From a virus, in IMG/VR virus record IMGVR_UViG_3300045996_002189, positions 1 to 56,344 of that record: 56,344 bases of DNA; one strand, given 5' to 3'. The translations under genes were made by a program, and so were the position numbers. The notes under the pieces were generated by a model. That model had not been told where the DNA came from. It worked only from the letters and a program-made list of their open reading frames with translations, and did no database searches. Below are positions 41,801 to 49,736 of this stretch, piece after piece (the stretch's first letter is position 1; the number at the start of each line of letters is the position of its first letter).

Positions 41801-42275
41801 GGCCTTCGGTGCCGAGCGCCGCGAAGATCAGCGTCTCGGCGGCAACCGTCGTTATCGAGCCGTTCCAGGTGCCTGACGACGCGCCGTTGGTCGTACTGGT
41901 AGCGTCCACGATTGACGGCGTTGCCGCATTGTACAGGCCGGAGACAGCGACAATTGTTATGGCGCGGGAAGTCAGGGTCGAGTGAGTGACCGTAATAATA
42001 TCGCCAGACGTAAGCGCCTGGGTAACGGGGGCCGTCAGGATGGCAGTGCGAACACCCGATGTCCCTGTACCCTGAACCGCCGTAACTTGCTGGGTGTAGG
42101 TATTCTTGGTGTCGCCGGCAGTTACCGTACCCCCCTGCGTCGCGTCGAACGCGGCCAGGATCACAATGGTTGAATTAACATCAACGGACTGACCCGCCGT
42201 CAGGGTATAGGCAATCGATGTCCCAGATGTTTTACTCTGGTTCGAGCCTAAATTGACGACGGTGGGATCGGCCAT
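38859..42275 (-). CDS. Long tandem-repeat fibre-like protein
   Basis: 1138 residues from ATG 42275 (MADPTVVNLGSNQSKTSGTS). The first about 255 residues form a beta-rich head domain (VILAAFDATQGGTVTAGDTKNTYTQQVTAV). Residues about 270-1105 are about 34 units of a 24-residue repeat, consensus SGAAASTLGKPTTAATAARTIPNR, interrupted once near residue 660. A C-terminal cap of about 35 residues (ALEGKVAVA end) follows. Few charged residues except Arg; high Ala/Ser/Thr. A rod of repeated short beta-turn-beta or helical units is likely. Coupled to the BppU-like gene. I do not recognise the repeat. Confidence 0.8.
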   Translation of the reverse strand: MADPTVVNLGSNQSKTSGTSIAYTLTAGQSVDVNSTIVILAAFDATQGGTVTAGDTKNTYTQQVTAVQGTGTSGVRTAILTAPVTQALTSGDIITVTHSTLTSRAITIVAVSGLYNAATPSIVDATSTTNGASSGTWNGSITTVAAETLIFAALGTEGPSGDTFTNDANYTAATRSGTTGGTANTNITVSGGYRYVTSATSYTYGASGTARLYALPMVALKVIPAFNAAVSSSFGKLRAHASTYIVSTQREFTTEFTNSFASTLPASERSGAVASTFGKLVTSVSAARTIPARSGAAATVLGKATTAATASRAAPSRSGAAASTLGALTTAASATRTIPNRTGAAASTLSKPTTAAASARTIPNRSGAAASVLGNATTSATASRSIPARSGAAASAIGSLTTAATAARTIPARSGAAASTLGKPTTAATSARTIPNRSGAAASTLGATQSSATAARTIPNRSGAAASVLGKATTAASATTGIPSRSGTAASTLGKATTAATATRTIPNRSGAAASTFGNLQTSAVSARTIPSRSGIAASALTKPTTAASASRTIPNRSGAAASVLQAATTTAAAIPGRLGAAASTFPKTTTSATATRTIPDRTASASSVLSKTTTAVSATRTIPSRAGVADSALPAIQTAATAARTIPNRTASSAATFKKLIHTSAAVRTEPGSTGDEFSTEWSREFQGGVGPWEAATASTFPALVTTAAAARTVPGVTAAATSTLAKPTTSAAAARTIPARSGTAASLTPKLTSSATAARTIPARTAAVASSLSALQTTAAAARTIPANTSSVASTLQKPTTASTAVRTIPNRSGAAASTLGSPTTAVTAQRVPPARSGAAASVTQKLQTASSAARTIPNRSGAAASTLGTPVAAAVASRTIPQNTSSVTSVLPKINTSSSAARTIPTRTASATSTLGKLSSASTSARTIPNRSGASASTLGRLSTASNANYTLPGAAGSVSSILPKLGTSAAAARTIPDRSGAAASVAKKLTTSGVAVRVVPPVFADAASVLPRITTVTVAERKPLPVTADVVLSLQAVNSNAVAERGFPARPGAASSVLGRITSEVSADFIRPQFPADAVSTLHLMSTGATARFIPFGATDLGAFIDLTGSVVYEIELTGSVVKDIALEGKVAVA
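38970..41475 (-). repeat. About 34 tandem 72-bp coding repeats
   Basis: Each unit encodes 24 residues; DNA copies are diverged and not perfect direct repeats. Positions RTIPNR and SGAAAS are most conserved. One unit near 40200-40290 carries an insert with GDEFSTEWSREFQGG. Confidence 0.8.
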
Positions 42276-42277
42276 GA

Positions 42278-43018
42278 TCAGGTAACCGTCGTCAGGGTGG
42301 CGATGTCGGTATTGGAAATGCGCACGTTGTAGAGACGAACCCGGCGTATCCAACCACTGAAAGGCTGATCAAGGTTGATACGCTTTCCAAGCCGAACCAG
42401 TGTTGCCGACAGCGGCACAGTTACCGACGCGCTGGTGCCGGTGTAAGCGGTGCCATTCGCGTTGCCGTTGCCGTAGGTAGCGCCATTAGCGGCGGCGTAG
42501 GCCAGGGCCACCCTCTGAACAGCATTTGCCGCCCCACCAGTGGTTCCGACAGAGTAATTGGTTGACCCTGCTGGCCTATACTGGCTGCGCGCGTTTATCG
42601 CGGAGTCCATGTAGAATGCCATGAATCTCTCGGTGCCATCTGAGATACCGTTGTCCACGGAAATAAACCGCTGAAATGTGGCGGTTGAAGCGTTCGTCAT
42701 GAAGTCAACGACGAGGGTGCCCGCCGAGGTCGAGAAGGTTGTTCCGGCCAGGGTTGTAACCGCCATCTCATCCTGTCCACCGAACAACAGGCCGAGCGGC
42801 GCGTGCGTGGTCGGGTGGTAGTCGAAACGCGGCGTGTTGGCCCCTACCGTCTGAGTTGCCCCGGCGACATCGGTATAGCTGCCGCCGGACGTGCCCGTGA
42901 AAGTCCACTCGGCGGGCAGCGAGGACATGGCCGTGAAGTCGTAGTCCATGACGAGTGTCGGATCAGAGACGACCGCAGTCCGCCGCCGTCCGGCAGCCGC
43001 CAGCATGACCGGGATCAT
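42278..43018 (-). CDS. LamG/ConA-like decoration protein
   Basis: 246 residues from ATG 43018, overlapping the upstream stop as ATGA. VMDYDFTAMSSLPAEWTFTG, FDYHPTTHAPLGLLFGGQDEM and a C-terminal WIRRVRLYNVRISNTDIATL are hallmarks of a laminin-G/concanavalin-like phage domain (RVRLYNR..S..E). Probably binds glycans on the host or on environmental polymers. Lies between the shared-module protein at 43015 and the repeat protein. Confidence 0.75.
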   Translation of the reverse strand: MIPVMLAAAGRRRTAVVSDPTLVMDYDFTAMSSLPAEWTFTGTSGGSYTDVAGATQTVGANTPRFDYHPTTHAPLGLLFGGQDEMAVTTLAGTTFSTSAGTLVVDFMTNASTATFQRFISVDNGISDGTERFMAFYMDSAINARSQYRPAGSTNYSVGTTGGAANAVQRVALAYAAANGATYGNGNANGTAYTGTSASVTVPLSATLVRLGKRINLDQPFSGWIRRVRLYNVRISNTDIATLTTVT

Positions 43019-43437
43019 GCTCCGGTGTCTCCGCCGAGATAGACTTGCGGTGCCGTTCCCGCATTGGACACGACGACCACGTAGCAGATAGCGTACTGGC
43101 CTGCCGTCTTGGTGTGCGCTGCCCGACAGAACAGCGCCCCGGTGCCGCCAACGGCGATGGTGACCTGCCCCGCTCCCATCTGGATAACGCCGCATTCCCA
43201 GCCTGTCGGCGCATCGCTGGGAACCGTGAAGGTCACGCCTGACGCCGCGTTGAAGACGATCTTGCGACGGTTATCGGTGGTGGCGACGGCGGTATAGTTT
43301 GCCGTCTTCGTGGACAAGTCCTGAGTAGTGCGGTCTTCGTAGGTATCGACAATGTCGTGGATATCGAGCACATCGATGGCGTTGATGATCCCCGACGGCA
43401 TGTTGGTCTTGAGTTCCGCAGGCGTTCTAACCGTCAT
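43015..43437 (-). CDS. Virion decoration protein with shared N-terminal module
   Basis: 140 residues. MTVRTPAELKTNMPSG...DIHDIVDTYEDRTTQD is the shared N-terminal module; the C-terminal DNRRKIVFNAASGVTFTVPSDAPTGWECGVIQMGAGQVTIAV is the same beta-domain as at 37629. Stop overlaps the next start (ATGA). GGAGCATT lies before the start. Likely an adaptor that docks the adjacent LamG-like protein. Confidence 0.75.
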   Translation of the reverse strand: MTVRTPAELKTNMPSGIINAIDVLDIHDIVDTYEDRTTQDLSTKTANYTAVATTDNRRKIVFNAASGVTFTVPSDAPTGWECGVIQMGAGQVTIAVGGTGALFCRAAHTKTAGQYAICYVVVVSNAGTAPQVYLGGDTGA

Positions 43438-43452
43438 CGGGAATGCTCCAAT

Positions 43453-43482
43453 AAGAAAGGGGTCGCCCGAAGACGCCCCCGT
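43453..43482 (-). terminator. Terminator-like hairpin
   Basis: GGGG..GTC-TTCGGGC-GAC.CCC with a short bulge, then TTTCTTATT on the minus strand, after the phytase gene. Weaker than the others. Confidence 0.5.
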
Positions 43483-43495
43483 TCAGTCTTAGCCG

Positions 43496-45295
43496 TTAGG
43501 CGACCGTGTAGCCGAGATAGACGTGTGCCTGATTGATTCCGGCATCGACCTGGACGCCGACGATATCAAGCATCTCAACGGCAGCACCGGGACCAGCAGA
43601 ACCGTCCTTGTCCCAGAGCAGGGCGGCTGTGCTGGAATCCTTGTTAACCAGCTTCAGAACCCCGTTCAGCCAAGGGTCGGAGGACGGAGCAAAGCTATTG
43701 GCTCGCAAGTCGGAGGCATCGATCAGGTCGAAACCCCAGGCGAAGTCCAGCACATGAGAATTCCCCGGTGCCGTTGCCTTGATGCGAAAGATGTCGTTGC
43801 CATCCCCGCCCGTCATGGTGATAGAGTGACCGGCGGCTACGATAATATCCTTCCCGGTATCACCATTGACGACCAGCGTGTGCTCACTGGAACCGCTATC
43901 GCGGATGATATTGTCATCGGCGTTACCGATGATGTCGTGGAATCCGGTGTCCTCGATGGTCAGGTGCTCGACATTGGCAGGCATCCTGTAGTCGATGGCG
44001 CTGCTTCTCAGGATGACGGTGTCCTGCCCGCCCTTGTCGGTTACGACATCGCCTGGATTGTCCACGACGTACACGTCGCCGCCGGTCAGACCGGACATGG
44101 CATCCGCGCCTCCGCCACCGTCCAGGCGATCCGATCCGGTGGTGCCTGTCAGGGTGTCGTTGCCGGACGTGCCGGTGAAGGTTCGGGTGGTGGCTGGAGT
44201 ATCAGCGATGGTGAAGAAAGGTGGCGGCGGCGGTGCGTTCGATGGCAGCGGCTCGACCGGCCCGGTGGCCCCAGTCTCGGTCCTCGGGTCGTAGCTGGTG
44301 CTAGTCTGAAGCCCGCCGAGTGAAGCGACAGAGGACCACGGCACCAGCTTGAAGTTGCTGGCATCATCGCCACTGTTTGAGTTGTCGTGAACGATGAACG
44401 CACCGCTGGTGAACTTGCCGCCAAGGTTGACGTTGGTCACATCCAAACCGTCGGTTTGACTCACACCGTCAATGCCGCCAGCAGACACGACCCCAAACTC
44501 GCCCAGATAGGCGTTCGAGTTGCGATCATAGACAGCATATTTGCTTTCGCCCTGGCTAGACGCGATCAGGTAGCCGTTGCCGTCCGCGCCGTAGTAGATT
44601 GTCAGTCCTTCGATATCGGCCACGAGATGCCCGGCGGAGCCAACCTGATCGACTATCGTGTGGGCGGTGCCGCTGGTCGGGTCGGTGCGGTACTTCTCGA
44701 TCTGCCCCGTCTCTTCGGCGGCGTAGAAGTAGCCTTTCTGGTCGTCAACGACCATGCCTTCGATCTGGCCTGAGAAGTTCAGCGTGCGGACGAGGGTGCC
44801 GGTAACGCTACCGCTGGAGCCGTCAAGTTCGAACTGCTTGACCTGGGTGCCGTTATCGGCGCTCACGAATGCGTAGGTCTTGCCGTTCAACTGACCCATC
44901 GTGAATCCGTAAGGCTCGTCCGCATAGCCGGTGTCGATGGTGCCAACTGAAGTCATTTCATCGGCAGTATCGTTGAAGTCATACGTCCAAAAATGGATAT
45001 CCCCGCTCTCCCTGCCCGACGCACCGATGATGGCTGTCGGCGTGGAGCCAAGGCCGAAATTGTAGGACACATCGACGTTATTGAAGGCGCTCCCGATATC
45101 TTCGCTTTCAACGCGGTTACCGGCGAAGTCGTATACGTCGATACGACCGTCCGTATAGCTCTTGTTGGTCCCGACGATCACGCTCTTGGACGTATCGGTC
45201 GGGTGGAGCAGGATGGCCGGATCGTCCATGAAGTCGCCGGTAGCGATGGCGTTCACGGTTTCGACAACGGGAGATACTGAGCCGGGGAAAGCCAT
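43496..45295 (-). CDS. Beta-propeller phytase with RTX-like C-terminus (copy 1)
   Basis: 599 residues from ATG 45295; a GTG at 45304 is possible. Residues about 15-345 match 3-phytase beta-propellers: DDPAILLHPTD, GSAFNNVDVSYNF, DEPYGFTMGQ, ADIEGLTIYYGADGNGYLIA, SQTDGLDVTNVNLGG and NFKLVPW. These supply the acidic calcium-binding residues of the family. From about 380, GTSGNDTLTGTTGSDRLDGGGGADAM is an RTX calcium-binding repeat region, then a PL/serralysin-like end. It would release phosphate from phytate or other phosphoesters, or bind such ligands. No signal peptide; context suggests virion attachment. A tandem paralogue lies upstream. Confidence 0.85.
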   Translation of the reverse strand: MAFPGSVSPVVETVNAIATGDFMDDPAILLHPTDTSKSVIVGTNKSYTDGRIDVYDFAGNRVESEDIGSAFNNVDVSYNFGLGSTPTAIIGASGRESGDIHFWTYDFNDTADEMTSVGTIDTGYADEPYGFTMGQLNGKTYAFVSADNGTQVKQFELDGSSGSVTGTLVRTLNFSGQIEGMVVDDQKGYFYAAEETGQIEKYRTDPTSGTAHTIVDQVGSAGHLVADIEGLTIYYGADGNGYLIASSQGESKYAVYDRNSNAYLGEFGVVSAGGIDGVSQTDGLDVTNVNLGGKFTSGAFIVHDNSNSGDDASNFKLVPWSSVASLGGLQTSTSYDPRTETGATGPVEPLPSNAPPPPPFFTIADTPATTRTFTGTSGNDTLTGTTGSDRLDGGGGADAMSGLTGGDVYVVDNPGDVVTDKGGQDTVILRSSAIDYRMPANVEHLTIEDTGFHDIIGNADDNIIRDSGSSEHTLVVNGDTGKDIIVAAGHSITMTGGDGNDIFRIKATAPGNSHVLDFAWGFDLIDASDLRANSFAPSSDPWLNGVLKLVNKDSSTAALLWDKDGSAGPGAAVEMLDIVGVQVDAGINQAHVYLGYTVA

Positions 45296-45330
45296 GTTGC
45301 TCACACGCTAAATGTTTAAAAGATCAGGAA

Positions 45331-45366
45331 TAGAAGAAGGGAGAGCCGCCCGAAGGCAGCCCTCCC
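45331..45366 (-). terminator. Strong UUCG-loop terminator
   Basis: Minus strand GGGAGGGCTGCC-TTCG-GGCGGCTCTCCC, a 12-bp stem (two G-U pairs) with a TTCG tetraloop, then TTCTTCTATT. Lies between the two phytase genes. Confidence 0.85.
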
Positions 45367-45386
45367 CCTGTGTCAGTAATTCAGTC

Positions 45387-47180
45387 TCAGAGGCCGGTGT
45401 AGATATGCGCGTTGTTGATGCCCGCGTCGATCTGGACGCCGAGGATCGTAACCACTTCGACCGCAGCAACCGTGCTGTTGGCCGAGCCGTCCTGGTCCCA
45501 CATCAGTTTGACATCCGAACCGGAGTCCACCAGCGACAGCACGCCGTTGGCGAACGGGTCGGATGTCGGAGCGTAACTGCCTGCCACCAGCGGGGAAGCG
45601 TCGATCAGGTCGTCGCCCCAGGTGAAGTCAGAGATGGTGTTGCCTGCGCCAGTCGCCGCGTTGGTGGAGTAGCGGAAAATATCGTTATCGGCCCCGCCCG
45701 TCGCGGCCACGTCACGGGTACCAACGCGGATATTGTCGTCGCCGGTCATGCCCAAGAAGGTCATCGTGCCGGATGAGGTTCCGCTGGCCGACATGATGTT
45801 GTTGTCAGCATTACCCGTCACCGTGCGGTTGGTGCTGCCCTGGACGACGACATGCTCCATGTTGGACGACATGGTGTAGTTGCCGGTGTACCAGAGTTCG
45901 ACCGTATCCTGCCCGCCCGTATCGCTGGCAATGGTGTCGCCTGCCTCGGAGATGACGTACTGATCGTCGCCGGTCGATCCGTTGTAGGTGTCAGAACCGG
46001 CCAACCCGTTGAAATATTCCGGCGCACTGGTGCCGGTCAGGGTGTCGTTTGCGGACGTGCCAGTGTAGGTGATGGTCGCGGCATCGGTCGTGTTGATCGT
46101 GAAGAACGCAGGTGCGGCCGGGGCCGTGACCGGCAGGGCTGCGCGCGGGTCGTAGCTTGAGGCGTCGAGGGTAAGGCCGCCGAGGTTGGCGATCTCGTCA
46201 AACTCGATTAGCTTGAAGTTGCTGCTGTCGTTGCTGGTGTTCTCACCGTCATGGGCGACGAACAGTCCTTCATCGAACGCAGCCGTGCCCAGGTTGACGT
46301 TGGTTACGTCAAGTCCATCGGTCTTGGTCACGGCATCGATGGTGCTGCCATTCCCGGACAGGCTGAACTTGCCGAGATAGGTATTGGACCCCTGGAGTTC
46401 GTAGACGGCATACTTGCTCTCGAACTGCGACGAGGCGATCAGATAGCCCGTACCGTTATCGCCGTAATAGATCGACATGCCTTCCACGTCGGCGGTGAGA
46501 TTGCCGCCGGAGACGGTATCGACCGTCGTGTAAGTGCTGCCGGACGCGGGATCGGTGCCGTACTTGTAGATACCGTAGTCTTCTTCGGCGATGTAGAGGT
46601 CGCCGTTGACATCGTCAATAACGATGCCTTCAACCTGAGTGCTGTTGGGAACGGTAATGGTGCGGACCAGGGTGCCGGAAACGACGCCGGCAGACTCCGT
46701 CAATTCCCACTGCTTGACCGTGCTGCCGTTGTCTTCCGACGCAAAGGCGTAGAACTTCTCGCCCGTCGAGGTGGCGAGACGGCCCATCGCGAAGCCATAC
46801 GGCTCATTGGTGAAGCCGGTCGAGATCGAGCCGACCGATTCCATCTCGTCGCTCGTGGCGGCAAAATCGTAGGTGAAGAAGTCGATGGTGCCCGCTTCGC
46901 GATTGGTGGCACCAATCACGTTATCCAGCGAGCCGAGGTTGTAGCGCAGATCGACGTTGTTGAATGCGGTGCCGCTGTCCTCGGTATCGGTCAGGGTGGG
47001 GGAGGTGGAGATGTCGTAGGCGTAGAGACCGCCGTTGGTGTAGTCCTTGTTGGAGGTCACGAGCACGCTGCTGGCCGGTGTGGTCGGGTGGATCAGAATG
47101 GCCGGATCGTCGGAAAAGTCTCCGGTACCGGGGACATCGGGGGTCTGAGCGTCAGCGGTAACTGAACCGGGGAAGGCCAT
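45387..47180 (-). CDS. Beta-propeller phytase with RTX-like C-terminus (copy 2)
   Basis: 597 residues. Same architecture as copy 1: DDPAILIHPTTPASSVLV, GTAFNNVDLRYN, NEPYGFAMGR, VEGIVIDDVNGDLYIAEED, VEGMSIYYGDNGTGYLIASSQ, TKTDGLDVTNVNLG and NFKLIEFDEIA. The RTX part begins near 370 (GTSANDTLTGTSAPEYFNGLAGSD). AGAAGAG lies six bases before the ATG. Clearly homologous to copy 1 but well diverged, so the duplication is old. Followed by a strong terminator. Confidence 0.85.
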   Translation of the reverse strand: MAFPGSVTADAQTPDVPGTGDFSDDPAILIHPTTPASSVLVTSNKDYTNGGLYAYDISTSPTLTDTEDSGTAFNNVDLRYNLGSLDNVIGATNREAGTIDFFTYDFAATSDEMESVGSISTGFTNEPYGFAMGRLATSTGEKFYAFASEDNGSTVKQWELTESAGVVSGTLVRTITVPNSTQVEGIVIDDVNGDLYIAEEDYGIYKYGTDPASGSTYTTVDTVSGGNLTADVEGMSIYYGDNGTGYLIASSQFESKYAVYELQGSNTYLGKFSLSGNGSTIDAVTKTDGLDVTNVNLGTAAFDEGLFVAHDGENTSNDSSNFKLIEFDEIANLGGLTLDASSYDPRAALPVTAPAAPAFFTINTTDAATITYTGTSANDTLTGTSAPEYFNGLAGSDTYNGSTGDDQYVISEAGDTIASDTGGQDTVELWYTGNYTMSSNMEHVVVQGSTNRTVTGNADNNIMSASGTSSGTMTFLGMTGDDNIRVGTRDVAATGGADNDIFRYSTNAATGAGNTISDFTWGDDLIDASPLVAGSYAPTSDPFANGVLSLVDSGSDVKLMWDQDGSANSTVAAVEVVTILGVQIDAGINNAHIYTGL

Positions 47181-47329
47181 GAATTACTCTTCTGTTTAGT
47201 CATAGGGATGCCCTCCCGCGCCGAGTTTGGCGCAGGCTAGGGCGTGGACTTCCACCGCGCCGGAAGTGGCGCTGTAGTCGTGGTGGAAAGGGAGATGCCG
47301 CTGTTAGCCGGCTAAGAAGTTACGTCGTG
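47181..47329. other. Intergenic leader with small hairpins
   Basis: 149 bases before phytase copy 2. GCGCC-n6-GGCGC (47218-47233) and a CCAC...GGTGG segment can pair on the minus strand, with no U-tract. It may be a structured leader; no convincing promoter is seen. Confidence 0.35.
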
Positions 47330-48928
47330 TTAGGCTATTCCAGCCTGCGCCACGGTTTTGCCCCTGATGTGGAATTGCGCTGCCGTATTTGTCGAATTAT
47401 TGGAGATGCAGAGCACTTCGACCATCGCGCCCGCCCCCCCAGTCCGACGATGGTCGGTGCCGTTCTCGAACACGAAGGTCGTTGCGGATGCCGCCACCTT
47501 CTGGAAAGTGATGGTGCCGCTGGTCGAAGTTTGAAGCGCCCGGCACGTCCAGCCGGGATGAGCGTTGTCCGGTAGAGTCACGACGACATCAGTGCCGGGA
47601 TCTGTTGTGGTGTTTCTGTACAGGATTCCATCATCAAGCAGGAATGGTCCACGGGCAGCAGTCAGCGACCTTGAGTACGCCCCGCCACCATTTACGGCAG
47701 TGACGTTAAAATTGGTGGGGGTTGACGAGCTGCTTATGCCGCCGATGTGTCCGATCAGCTTTGGCTCACTGCTTGAGTTGATCGACACTACACCGACAAA
47801 CTGGGAGCCCGCCGGCTTGGTCCCAGCCATGAAAATGTTTTCCAGCGTGCTAGACGCGTACGACAGATTTGCTCTAACGACTGACCTGATCGTGTTTGAT
47901 GTTGCGGCAGGACTTCCGACAAAACACCAAACGTTGCGAAGCGAGCAACCGTTATTGACGCGCCAATCAATGATGTCGGTTACGGTTGCGTACCCAGAAT
48001 TAACGTCATTGAGCGCGATGAAGAAGTTATCGAAATGAACGTTGGAAATTGTGATGGCGGGATTGGTGGCGGTGTTGATAAACTTTACCACCGGCCCGGC
48101 AAAGAAGGTTGTTTCGCATTTTGTGTTCGTGAAGAACATTTGGCTTGGATTGTCATTGTTGGCGGCGGTCCCCTGCTCGATCAGGATCGCCCCCGCCTTG
48201 AACGACTCGAAACGGCAGCCGTAGAAGTAATTGGCGTTGACGGAGTCGGCGCTGTACCCGAAAGTTCCTGATGTTTCGGACATACTGTTGCGCAACCGAA
48301 CGCAGTATTCGGTCGTGGTGCTGCACCAGTCGAAAAAGCAGTTCATAACTCGGCTGTCCCACCACTCGACAGCATCGATTCCGTTGCCGGAATTGTTCAT
48401 GAACTTGCAATTGTCGATCAGAACACTGGATGCAAAAACAGTCCGAAGAAGTGAGCCAGTGTTATCCTGGCCGTGAAAGCAAAGGTCGCGAAAGACAGAG
48501 TCGCCGTTGCGTTCTTGTTGACCAGTCGTCCAGTCGCCGAAGCCGGAAAGATCGAGCAGAAAACCTGATCCCTGTTTCCTGATAATCGAGTTCCACCCGT
48601 CACCGAAGATTTTGATCTTCTCGGGAAGTATCAATGTGTTGGCGGTGATGTAGTAGTGTCCGGACGGAACGTAGACGGCCCCACCGCCGCCGGGCGATGC
48701 CGCAGCGGCAGCGATGGCATCAAGAAACGCCTGGGTGTCGATTGTTGCTCGGGCCGGCTTGTCGCCAGATACGGTAACTTCCGTCCCGATTGCGCCGAAC
48801 TCCTTGACGGAAAAGCACGTTCTTCCTGCCACCGTATCGATGAAGTCATGCATATCGCTGATGGTGGTGCCGCCGGTAACCCCCGACGGCATATTGGTCT
48901 TAAGCGTTGCTGGGGTTCTAGCGGTCAT
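47330..48928 (-). CDS. Tailspike with shared N-terminal module
   Basis: 532 residues. MTARTPATLKTNMPSGVTGG...DMHDFIDTVAGRT is the shared module (1-38). Then VKEFGAIGTEVTVSG...ATIDTQAFLDAIAAAAASPGGGGAVYVPSGHYYI is a classic pectate-lyase-3 tailspike opening, with a beta-helix to about 440. The C-terminus (TLPDNAHPGWTCRALQTSTSGTITFQKVAA) repeats the small beta-domain of 37629 and 43015. Likely a host-capsule binding or degrading spike. This protein links the adaptor module and a spike in one chain. Confidence 0.85.
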   Translation of the reverse strand: MTARTPATLKTNMPSGVTGGTTISDMHDFIDTVAGRTCFSVKEFGAIGTEVTVSGDKPARATIDTQAFLDAIAAAAASPGGGGAVYVPSGHYYITANTLILPEKIKIFGDGWNSIIRKQGSGFLLDLSGFGDWTTGQQERNGDSVFRDLCFHGQDNTGSLLRTVFASSVLIDNCKFMNNSGNGIDAVEWWDSRVMNCFFDWCSTTTEYCVRLRNSMSETSGTFGYSADSVNANYFYGCRFESFKAGAILIEQGTAANNDNPSQMFFTNTKCETTFFAGPVVKFINTATNPAITISNVHFDNFFIALNDVNSGYATVTDIIDWRVNNGCSLRNVWCFVGSPAATSNTIRSVVRANLSYASSTLENIFMAGTKPAGSQFVGVVSINSSSEPKLIGHIGGISSSSTPTNFNVTAVNGGGAYSRSLTAARGPFLLDDGILYRNTTTDPGTDVVVTLPDNAHPGWTCRALQTSTSGTITFQKVAASATTFVFENGTDHRRTGGAGAMVEVLCISNNSTNTAAQFHIRGKTVAQAGIA

Positions 48929-48939
48929 AATTCAATTCC

Positions 48940-49356
48940 TCAGACCATCGGGATGGCGACAGTGAGCGACGAGATGCTGAAGTTGCCGCCCGCGATCAGG
49001 TCGGTTGCCGCCATGATCATGTCCGCGCTGCTCGTTCCGACGCTGCCCTGGTAGACGACAATCGTTCCGCCGGATTGGAAGACGCGGAAGAAAGTGGCCG
49101 TGCCGGATGCATCAGCAGACGAATCGGCAGTGATAGCGTTGGCCGTTGCGACACGGTTGTTGCCGGAAGTGGAGTAAGTTCCGCTGAACGCTGTAGCGCC
49201 CATGGTTGCCTCAGCCAGCATGGTATTGTCGGAAAGCGCAGTCGAGGCGTTGGTCGGGGCCGTGCCGCTATAGATGCGCACGGGGCCGGTATTGCACAGC
49301 GCCGCGAAGGCGGCGAGCATCGCATCGGCGGTTTGGGTCGTGATCGTCATTGCCAT
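48940..49356 (-). CDS. Small beta-rich structural protein
   Basis: 138 residues. AMLAAFAALCNTGPVRIYSGTAPTNASTAL and NRVATANAITADSSADASGTATFFRVFQS resemble proteins often found next to phage fibre genes. GGAGACC precedes the start. A hairpin terminator lies 18 bases upstream of the start. Function not known; likely virion-associated. Confidence 0.65.
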   Translation of the reverse strand: MAMTITTQTADAMLAAFAALCNTGPVRIYSGTAPTNASTALSDNTMLAEATMGATAFSGTYSTSGNNRVATANAITADSSADASGTATFFRVFQSGGTIVVYQGSVGTSSADMIMAATDLIAGGNFSISSLTVAIPMV

Positions 49357-49373
49357 GGCAGGTCTCCAGAATC

Positions 49374-49398
49374 AAAAAAGCCCGCTAAACCAGCGCGC
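49374..49398 (-). terminator. Rho-independent terminator
   Basis: GCGCGCT-n5-AGCGGGC (one mismatch) then six T on the minus strand. Confidence 0.7.
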
Positions 49399-49436
49399 CT
49401 TGGGGGCAGGGAGGGGTGGAGGTGAGTGGTTGGCGG

Positions 49437-49727
49437 TCAGGCTGGATTGCAGATCAGGCGGTAGTACCGACCGCGCATGTCCGGGTCGTTGGCTCTGGGG
49501 TCCGCGATTTTGACAACGCGGTAAGGCACGCCTTCAAAGTCAATGACCATGCCCGGATTAACGCCGGGAACCTTGGGGATGAAAATCTGGTGGGTGGCAC
49601 CGAACAGTACCTGATCCTCTTCCCTTAGTCCCGACAGCGCGGCGCTGACGTCCCTGTTGCCGATCTTGACGATGCGCTTGCCGCTGTCGGCGTAGCGCTG
49701 ATCCTGGACCGGGATTTGAAATATCAT
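49437..49727 (-). CDS. Small adaptor-like phage protein
   Basis: 96 residues. RYADSGKRIVKIGNRDVSAAL and VPGVNPGMVIDFEGVPYRVVKIADPRAND form a compact beta-barrel pattern like a small head-tail joining or capsid-associated protein (the PYRVVK and YRLICNP strands). Nine bases after the upstream stop. Assignment to a family is not certain. Confidence 0.6.
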   Translation of the reverse strand: MIFQIPVQDQRYADSGKRIVKIGNRDVSAALSGLREEDQVLFGATHQIFIPKVPGVNPGMVIDFEGVPYRVVKIADPRANDPDMRGRYYRLICNPA

Positions 49728-49736
49728 CGCCCCTCC

